Assembly: GCF_002776525.5 (NCBI RefSeq)
Contig: NC_045449.1
Coordinates: forward strand, 1,069,693-1,133,692
Origin: Piliocolobus tephrosceles
Taxonomy: Eukaryota > Chordata > Mammalia > Primates > Cercopithecidae
Length of the DNA stretch: 64,000 nucleotides
Direction: 5' to 3'
In this document: one piece after another, positions 57,590-64,000 of the stretch
How the letters are laid out: each line of letters starts with the position of its first letter
How positions within the stretch are numbered: position 1 is the stretch's first letter
Notes under the pieces: generated by a model
Told to the model about the DNA's origin: nothing
Databases searched by the model: none
What the model saw: the letters and a program-made list of their open reading frames with translations, nothing else
Translations under genes and position numbers: made by a program

Positions 57590-58480
57590 GGAAGAGGGTT
57601 AGTCCACGGAGCTGCAGAGGTGCCCGCTTCGGCTCTATGGGGTCAGCTGGACGTGACTCAGGTCCACCTCTGGGTGGGCTTTTGGTCCTGAGCTCATGCA
57701 CACAAGCAAATTGGTGTTAAAACTTGATGGCGTTTGCTTGTATTCCTTTCTCCAGTCACTCAACAACCACTTAATGCAGACAGTGTGCCAGGTGCTGGAG
57801 CCACTGCCCCTGGGGTGAGTTATGAGGGGGTCAGCCTCTCCTTCCTTTGCCTCCCCATCCCCACCGAGAGAGGAGCAGCTCCTCCAGCATGGGGTGGGAG
57901 CGCAGGACCTTGGGAGGCGGAGGGAACCCCACAGAGCTTCCTGGGAGATGGAGTGGTGGGGAGGACGGGCCACTGGTGCCAGCCTGTGACTGCTCCCACC
58001 TGTGTCCCCTCCCTCACAGTTCCCCTGGGAGTGGCAGCCCCTTGGCTGGTGGGATGGGGCCCACCAGAAAACCCCAGGCCCAGGCCCTCCTTAGCAGAGA
58101 CCTCTCTGAGACGCTCTGGCAGCTTCAAGGGACAACGTGGCTCAGCTGGCAGCGTCTCAGGGGGGCTCTAGTGTGGATCTGAGTGTTTTCCTCAAATGTC
58201 CTGGATGGTGAAAGACTCTTGGGAACTTTGCATAACGCAAGTAGCAAAGGGAAGGAGATTCAGTGTGACTAAGATTGACTGCATTTTGGGTAGCCCAGTA
58301 GGATACGGGCTTCGAGACGGGTTGAACTGAATTCAGGAGTGACATGACAGTTTCTGCATAAAGTTCATACACATGATACAGAGGTGAACAGCACACACCG
58401 CCCAGCTCTCGGGGACTGGCAGTCTAGTGGAAAGCCGCCCCTGCCCCCACATTATTTCTTGAGAACATTCTGAGGAATTT
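57590..58480. other. Unique intergenic DNA
   Basis: Moderately GC-rich, repeat-free flank of the minisatellite. The open frames of about 100-145 codons (for example 57734-58171 +) show no recognisable domain or splice context. Confidence 0.4.
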
Positions 58481-58489
58481 TATACCATG

Positions 58490-58600
58490 GTGATCCTTTA
58501 TTTGATGTTATCTCTACAAGTTCACAAAGTTGCTGCAGTCCATTTTGCAGATAAGAAAACAAAACTCGAGTGACTTAGTGACTTTCTTACGACCTAATAC
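58490..58600 (+). mobile_element. MIR fragment
   Basis: GTTATCTCTACAAGTTCAC, CCATTTTGCAGATAAGAAAA and GAGTGACTTAGTGACTT are MIR-like. Confidence 0.6.
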
Positions 58601-58611
58601 TATCAGATTCT

Positions 58612-58909
58612 GCCAGGCGCGTGGCTCACACCTGTCATCCAGCACTTTGGGAGGCCAAGGCAGACACATCACCTGAGGTCAGGAGTTCGAGACCAGCCTG
58701 GCCAACATGGCGAAATCCCATCTCTACTAAAAATACAAAAATGAGCCGGGCGTGGTGGCGGGCACCTGTAATCCCAACTGCTCAGGAGACTGAGGCAGGG
58801 GGAATCGCTTGAACCCGGGAGATGGAGGTTGCAATGAGTTGAGATCGTGCCACTGCATTCCAGCCTGGGCGGCAGAGTGAGACTCTGTCTCCAAAAAAAA
58901 AAAAAAAAA
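58612..58909 (+). mobile_element. Alu (AluS)
   Basis: Sense Alu with a one-base loss in the A box region (GCGCGTGGCTCAC) and an A tail of about 17. Confidence 0.91.
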
Positions 58910-58955
58910 CAGAAAACGAATACTACTACCTCGCTAAGTGAACAGAATTGTATTG

Positions 58956-58981
58956 GTGTGTGTGTGTGTGTGTGTGTGTGT
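58956..58981 (+). repeat. (TG)n microsatellite
   Basis: About 13 TG units at the 3' terminus of the L1 that follows. Confidence 0.95.
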
Positions 58982-59240
58982 TAAGTTCTGGGGTACCTGT
59001 GCAGGAGGTGCGGGTTTCTAAATGGGTAAATATGTGCCATGGTGGTTTGCTGCACAGATCAACCCACCACCTGGATATTAAGCCCAGCATCTATTAGTTC
59101 TTCTCCCGGATGCTCTCCCTTCCCGACTCCTCTCCCTGACGGGCTCCAGTGTGTGCTGTTCCCCGCCATGTCTCCATGGGTTCTCATCATTCAGTTCCCG
59201 ATTATAAGTGAGAACATGCAGTATTTGGTTGGTGTGCGTT
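58979..59240 (-). mobile_element. L1 3' end
   Basis: TTAAGTTCTGGGGTACCTGT, GCCATGGTGGTTTGCTGCAC and AAGTGAGAACATGCAGTATT are the antisense L1 3' UTR. It is truncated at about 260 bases. Confidence 0.9.
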
Positions 59241-59348
59241 TTTTAAGAGATGGGGCCTTGCTATGTTGTCTAGGATGCTCTTGAATTCCTCAGCTCAAGT
59301 AACCCTTCTGCCTTGGCCTCCCAAAGTGCTGGAATAACAGGTATGAGT

Positions 59349-59968
59349 CAGCTGGGCGCGGTGGCTCATGCCTGTAACCCCAGCACTTTGAGAGGCCGAG
59401 GCGAGTGGATCACCTGAGGTTGGGAGTTCAAGACCAACCTGGCCAACATGGTGAAACCCTGTCTGTACCAAAAACACGCAATTAGGCCGGGCACGGTGGC
59501 TCACGCCTGTAATCCCAGCACTTTGGGAGGCCGAGTAGGGCAGATCACAAGATCAGGAGATCAAGGCCATCCTGGCTAACACGGTGAAACCCTGTCTCTA
59601 CTAAAAATACAAAAAATTGGGGTGTGGTGGCAGATGCCTGTAGTCCCAGCTACTCGGGAGGCTGAGGCAGGAGAATGGTGTTAACCCAGGAGGCAGAGGC
59701 TGCAGTGAGCTGAGATCGCGCCACTGCACTCCAGCCTGGGCGGCAGAGCGAGACTGTGTCTCACAATAAATAAATAAATAAATACACAAAATTAGCTGTG
59801 TGTGGTGGCTCACGCCTGTAATCCCAGCTACTCAGGAGGCTGAGGCAGGAGAATCGCTTGAACCCAGGAGGTGGAGGTTGTAGTGAGCCAAGATCCTGCC
59901 ATTGCACTCCACCCTGGGCAACAAGAACAAAACTCCATCTCAAAAAAACAAACAAACAAAAAAAAAAA
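59349..59968 (+). mobile_element. Alu (AluS), second layer of the stack
   Basis: Sense Alu in two parts (59349-59484 and 59783-59968), inserted in the AluJ relic. The TSD is about ACAGGTATGAGtC / ACAGGGGTGAGcC. Confidence 0.88.
59485..59782 (+). mobile_element. AluY, third layer of the stack
   Basis: Sense Alu with an (AAAT)n tail inserted in the linker of the second-layer Alu. The TSD is AAACACGCAATTAG / AATACACAAAATTAG. Confidence 0.91.
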
Positions 59969-59990
59969 ACAGGGGTGAGCCACCATGCTC

Positions 59991-60350
59991 TTGTGTGTTT
60001 TAGGTCTAATGTATGAAGCAAAGTGCTGGCCAGACATCTCACGGGTTAACGCACCACCACACATGGTCACAAACAGCAGGGAGCTGCACCGTTATCGTTG
60101 AACAGAGCGATGACAGGTTGCACGCTGCTGCGGAAGGTAAGGCGGCAGCTCTGTGCAGGGTGGGTTGAGAGGGGTTACATGAGAGGCAGGGCACCGGCTC
60201 AGAGGTGGCTGGCACTGAATCAGGTCGAAAACAACGGGCCCCAGCCAGCAGAGCATGCAACAGAAGATAGAACGGCAAATAGAGAGGACGCAAGGGCCTG
60301 TTCCAGGGTGAAAAACACACACTGCCATATTCATTTAGTAAAAAGTTGTT
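59991..60350. other. Unique intergenic DNA
   Basis: About 360 bases, no recognised element. The chance frames on the minus strand are not gene-like. Confidence 0.4.
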
Positions 60351-60650
60351 GGCCGGGTGTGGTGGCTCAAGCCTGTAATCCCAGCACTTTGGGAGGCCGA
60401 GACGGGCGGATCACAAGGTCAGAAGATCGAGACCATCCTGGCTAACACGGTGAAACCACGTCTCTACTAAAAAATACAAAACACTAGCCGGGCAAGGTGG
60501 CAGGCGCCTGCAGTCCCAGCTACTCGGGAGGCTGAGGCAGGAGAATGGTGGGAACCCAGGAGGCGGAGCTTGCAGTGAGCTGAGATCCGGCCATTGCACT
60601 CCAGCCTGGGCAACAGAGCAAGACTCCGTCTCAAAAAAAAAAAAAAAAAA
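60351..60650 (+). mobile_element. AluY, monkey-type
   Basis: Sense monkey-type AluY. The TSD AAAAAGTTGT lies before 60351 and at the end of the A tail. Confidence 0.94.
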
Positions 60651-60675
60651 GTTGTCACTTTTTGGGAAAGGATTG

Positions 60676-61003
60676 TGTTTTGTGTTTTGTGTTTTTGTTT
60701 TTTGAGATGGAGTCTTGCTCTATTGCTCAGGCTGGAGTGCAGTCACGTGATCTCGGCTCGCTGCAATCTCCACCTCCCGGGTTCAAGCGGTTCTCCATCC
60801 TCAGCCTCCTGAGTAGCTGGAACTACAGGCGTGCGCCACCATGTCCGGCTAATTTGTTGTTGTTGTTGTTGTATTTTTAGTAGAGACAGGGTTTCTCCAT
60901 GTTGGTCAGTCTCCATGTTGGTCGAACTCCCAACCTCAGGTGATCTGCTTGTCTCGGCCCCCCAAAGTGCTGGGATTACAGGCATGAGCTACCACGCCTG
61001 GCC
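60676..61003 (-). mobile_element. Alu (AluS) with an internal (TTG)n
   Basis: Antisense Alu with a TTTTGTG tail and (TTG)n in the middle linker (60853-60871). The TSD is GGAAAGGATTGT / GGAAACGATTGT. Confidence 0.92.
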
Positions 61004-61654
61004 TGGAAACGATTGTTTACACCAAACCTTTTTTGGCACTAAGATAAAAATGGCTACCAACCACATTTGCCCGTTCTCATGTAAGCTATAAGTGATTTCT
61101 GTAAAAGACTGGATGTTTGAAAATTTCTAGAAAAAAATGCACTAGTTAAGAGACAGTGGCTGGTTGCAAAAGATTTATCTCTCAAGGAGGGAAACCGAAT
61201 ACCACAGACCAGGAAAACAGATTAAAAGGTAATTTTGGAGGGTGAAGAAAACATCACCAAGTGATCTCTGGTCTTCCTCCAAGCAGAAAGGCTTTCCCGC
61301 ACCTTACTGTCTTAGCTCTTCTGTATCTTCACAGGGTTAATGATAAAACGAGCTTTGCAAGCTGAGCAGCTCTGCCAAGGTGGGAAATCTTTGCCAACCT
61401 GAGCAGCAATCACCAGGCAAAGGTACATTCCTTCTTTTCTGTTCCACTCCAGTCACACAAATCTGTGTCTTTAGGAGGAAGAGACTTGTTTTTGTGCCAG
61501 TTTTTGACTTAGAGAAACAAAAGAAAATGTCCTGATAGCAAATATCTTTAGCGAGATTCTCCAGTCACCTGTTTATCGACTTCTTGGTGTCTCTGCCATC
61601 AGAGGAGAGTGTGTCAGGACAAAGCCTCAGATCCCTTGCCACGAAAGGGAACAT
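61004..61654. other. Unique AT-rich intergenic DNA
   Basis: About 650 bases without repeats or exons that I recognise. Confidence 0.45.
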
Positions 61655-61945
61655 CAGCCAGACATGGTGGTTCACGCCTGTAATCCCAGCACTTCGGGAA
61701 GCCGAGGAGGGCGGATCATGAGGTCAGGAGTTCAAGACCAGCCTGGCTAACACCATGAAACCTCATCTCTACTAAAAATACAAAAATTACCCAGGCGTGG
61801 TGGTGGGCATCTGTAATCGCAGCTACTCAGGAGGCTGAGGCAGGAGAATCACTTGAACCTGGGAGGCAGAGGTTGCAGTGAGCTGAGATCACACCACTGT
61901 ACTCCAGCCTGGGCAACAGAGTGAGACTTGGTCTAAAAAAAAAAA
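61655..61945 (+). mobile_element. Alu (AluS)
   Basis: Sense Alu from AGCCAGACATGGTGG to an A tail. Confidence 0.9.
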
Positions 61946-61947
61946 GT

Positions 61948-62246
61948 GGGCGGGGCACAGTGGTTCACGCCTGTAATCCCATCACTTTGGGAGGCCGAGG
62001 TGGGTGGATCACAAGGTCAGGAGTTCAAGACCAGCCTGGCCAATATGGTGAAACCCCATCTCTATTAAAACTACAAAAATTAGCTAGGTGCAGTGGCAGG
62101 CACTTGTAATCCCAGCTACTCCGGAGGCTGAGGCAGAAGAATCACTTGAACCCAGGCAGCAGAGGTTTGCAGTGAGCCAAGATTACACCATTGCGCTCCA
62201 GCCTGGGAGATAGAGGGAGACTCTGCCTCAAAAAAAAAAAAAAAAA
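61948..62246 (+). mobile_element. Alu (AluS)
   Basis: Sense Alu in tandem immediately after the previous one (GGCGGGGCACAGTGG), with an A tail of 17. Confidence 0.9.
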
Positions 62247-62418
62247 GCATATTTAATAATCATAGATTTCATCAGAATAGTGAGTTTATCTTGAAATTTA
62301 TATCAAATGCTTAGATTTAGAATCTGTAGTTATTGAGAAACTACTGTAGTAGCAAAAAGTACTTAGCACTTACTGTGTGCTGGGCACTGATCCAATCACT
62401 GTCTATACAAACCCCCAC

Positions 62419-62710
62419 TTTTTTTTTTGAGATAGGCTCTCGCTCTGTCGCCCAGGCTGGAGGGCAGTGGCGCGATCTCAGCTCACTGCAGCCTCTGCCT
62501 CCCGGATTCAAGCAATTCTCCTGCCCCATCCTCCTGAGTAGCTGGGATTACAGGTGCACGCAACCACGCCTGGCTAATTTTTGTATTTTTAGCAGAGACG
62601 GGGTTTCTCCATGTTGGTCAGGCTGGTCTCAAACTCCTGACCTCAGGTGATCCGCCCACCTCGGCCTCCCAAAGTGCTGGGATTACAGGTGTGAGCCACT
62701 GCACCTGGCT
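62419..62710 (-). mobile_element. Alu (AluS)
   Basis: Antisense Alu from a T-run to GCACCTGGCT. Confidence 0.91.
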
Positions 62711-62764
62711 TTTGTATTTTTTTAGTAGATGGGTTTCACCATGTTGGCCAGGCTGGTCTCAAAT
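62711..62764 (-). mobile_element. Partial extra Alu left monomer
   Basis: TTTGTATTTTTTTAGTAG to CAGGCTGGTCTCAAA follows the Alu directly. It is a truncated second left-arm piece. Confidence 0.8.
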
Positions 62765-63130
62765 CATCTTTTCAAAGTAAACTGCTGCATTTCTAACTGC
62801 TGCTTCTTGAGGCAATAAATATAAAAACACAGTGCCATCTCATCTTTATTCTGTGCTACTAGACGATGCTATCTCTTAAAAGTGGCTGTGTTCCCCAAGA
62901 ATGTATTAATGTAATTTTGGACGCAATGCAAAATACTTTTTATGGTGGTGTTGATCCAACACAAAAAGCAGTAGCGAAGCTGCGACCGCTGCAAGCGACA
63001 CATACCCTAGGAGAGGGCGCCCCCTGGTGGGAATCGGTAACATCAACAGATTGAGACACACCAGCTCCAACGTGGGGAGCACCCAGGCCTCTCAACAGGT
63101 CTTGACCCTTCTGTGTTGTGATTTCAACAG
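62765..63130. other. Unique island holding a CTCF-like motif
   Basis: Repeat-free. AATGCAAAATACTTTTTATGG and GCTGCGACCGCTGCAAGCG precede the CTCF-like core. It looks like a preserved regulatory island, but conservation is not tested. Confidence 0.45.
63017..63030 (-). promoter_or_regulatory. CTCF-like motif, reverse
   Basis: GCGCCCCCTGGTGG is the exact reverse complement of CCACCAGGGGGCGC, the textbook CTCF core. The orientation is opposite to the motif at 12818. Confidence 0.78.
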
Positions 63131-63167
63131 CTTTGACTGATTGACTGATGGATTGATTCATTGATTG
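63131..63167 (+). repeat. Imperfect (GATT)n tract
   Basis: GACTGATTGACTGATGGATT and further GATT units, abutting the tail end of the next Alu. Confidence 0.8.
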
Positions 63168-63449
63168 AGACGGAGTCTCACTCTGTCCCCCAAGCTGGAG
63201 TGCTGTGGCGCGATCTTGGCTCACTGCAACCTCCACTTCCCGGGTTCAAGTGATTCTCCAGCCTCAGCCTCCCGAGTAGCTGGGACTACAGGCACCCGCC
63301 ACCATGCCCGGCTCACTGTTTGTATTTTTAGTACAGATGGGGTTTCACCGTGTTGGTCAGGCTGGTCTCGATCTCCTGACCTCAACTGATCTGCCTGCCT
63401 CGGCCTCCCAAAGTGCTGGGATTCCAGGTGTCAGCCACCATGCCCGGCC
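63168..63449 (-). mobile_element. Alu (AluY-like)
   Basis: Antisense Alu whose tail has been replaced by the GATT tract, ending ATGCCCGGCC. Confidence 0.91.
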
Positions 63450-63533
63450 TTGCAATTCCTTTTCTAATGTAAAAAGTCACTAGGAGAATAAAATGAATTT
63501 GCATGGATAAAGCACTTTCTATAAAAACATCAT

Positions 63534-63830
63534 GGCCGGGCGCGGCGGCTCACGCCTGTAATCCCAGCACTTTGGGAGGCCAAGGCGGGCGGATCACGAG
63601 GTCAGGAGATCGAGACCATCCTGGCTGACACAGTGAAACCCCGTCTCTACTAAAAAATACAAAAAATTAGCCGGGCGAGGTGGCGGGCGCCTGTAGTCCC
63701 AGCTACTCGGGAGGCTGAGGCAGGAGAATGGCGTAAACCCGGGAGGCAGAGCTTGCAGTGAGCCGAGATCCGGCCACTGCGCTCCAGCCTAGGTGACAGA
63801 GTGAGACTCCGTCTCAAAAAAAAAAAAAAA
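63534..63830 (+). mobile_element. AluY, monkey-type
   Basis: Sense monkey-type AluY (GAGGTGGCGGGCG, GCGTAAACCCG, GAGATCCGGCC). The TSD ACATCAT lies before 63534 and after the tail. Confidence 0.94.
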
Positions 63831-64000
63831 CACATCATAAAACGTTTGTTACACAAGTAAATGAATTAATAAACATGGAAAACCACATAACACACATACA
63901 TTCAATAACACTTTCAAAGGTGGTCATGTTCTTTCAAAAATAGTTCAGTCCTTCCGTTGTTTGCTGCAGACCCACTTTTACATGACCCAGGACAAAAGAG
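63831..64000. other. Unique DNA at window end
   Basis: AT-rich. No sign of the next gene. Confidence 0.4.

Larger units (their letters stand above)
59241..59990 (-). mobile_element. AluJ left-arm relic hosting a nested Alu stack
   Basis: Antisense AluJ sequence at 59241-59346 (TTTTTTAAGAGATGGGGCC to CAGGTATGAG) resumes after the nested Alus at about 59969-59990 (CAGGGGTGAGCCACCATGC). Confidence 0.8.

Noticed and set aside
420..63856. Numerous open frames of 60-120 codons with wording like SPRLECSGRISAHCKLRLPG or PVIPALWEAETGGSRGQEIET
   Set aside because: These are antisense or sense translations of Alu, not genes.
63831..64000. Possible 3' end of YWHAE, expected next in human synteny
   Set aside because: No YWHAE coding or recognisable UTR sequence is visible before the window ends.
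1..64000. tRNA, snRNA or other structured RNA genes
   Set aside because: No intact tRNA cloverleaf or snRNA was recognised. The A and B box-like sequences all belong to Alus and MIRs.

Overview
This is primate genomic DNA, almost certainly from an Old World monkey (Cercopithecidae). About half of it is Alu. Many full-length Alus carry a signature I associate with the AluYRa/AluMac-type lineages of macaques, baboons and relatives: CAAGCCTGTAATC at the start, GAGACGGGCGG, six As before TACAAAAAACTAGCC, GCGTAAACCCG, and GAGCTGAGATCCGGCC in the right arm. Three 100-base N runs (12486-12585, 24812-24911, 53114-53213) are assembly gaps of unknown size, each inside or against an Alu.

Two protein-coding genes are recognisable, both on the + strand. 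BHLHA9 (7965-8672) is an intact single-exon gene for a basic helix-loop-helix limb regulator. TRARG1 (also TUSC5) is complete in three coding exons (16911-17297, 27086-27218, 30667-30680), followed by a long 3' UTR ending near 33375. It encodes a 177-residue membrane protein that controls GLUT4 trafficking in fat and muscle. From memory of the human map, this pair lies on 17p13.3 between ABR and YWHAE; neither flanking gene is seen here.

Layout. 1-5540 is Alu-rich intergenic DNA with MIR and L2 relics. 5690-6090 is a promoter-like CpG island without a recognised gene. 6425-7222 is mostly unique. 7640-9190 is BHLHA9 with its CpG island, TATA-like box and poly(A) signal. 9190-16910 is unique DNA, then Alus and the TRARG1 promoter region. 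16911-33375 is TRARG1, its introns filled with Alus, a MaLR LTR, L1 and L2. 33400-64000 is intergenic: an RPL21 retropseudogene inside an Alu, two minisatellites, several local duplications, L1 relics, nested Alus and a few repeat-free islands that may be regulatory.

The best candidate for larger-scale organisation is a pair of strong CTCF-like motifs in convergent orientation (12818-12832 forward, 63017-63030 reverse). They enclose TRARG1 and leave BHLHA9 outside. Nothing here looks like an undescribed protein system. The novelty lies in regulatory candidates, lineage-specific repeats and duplication history. Repeat families were assigned by eye, so repeat boundaries are good to roughly 5-15 bases.
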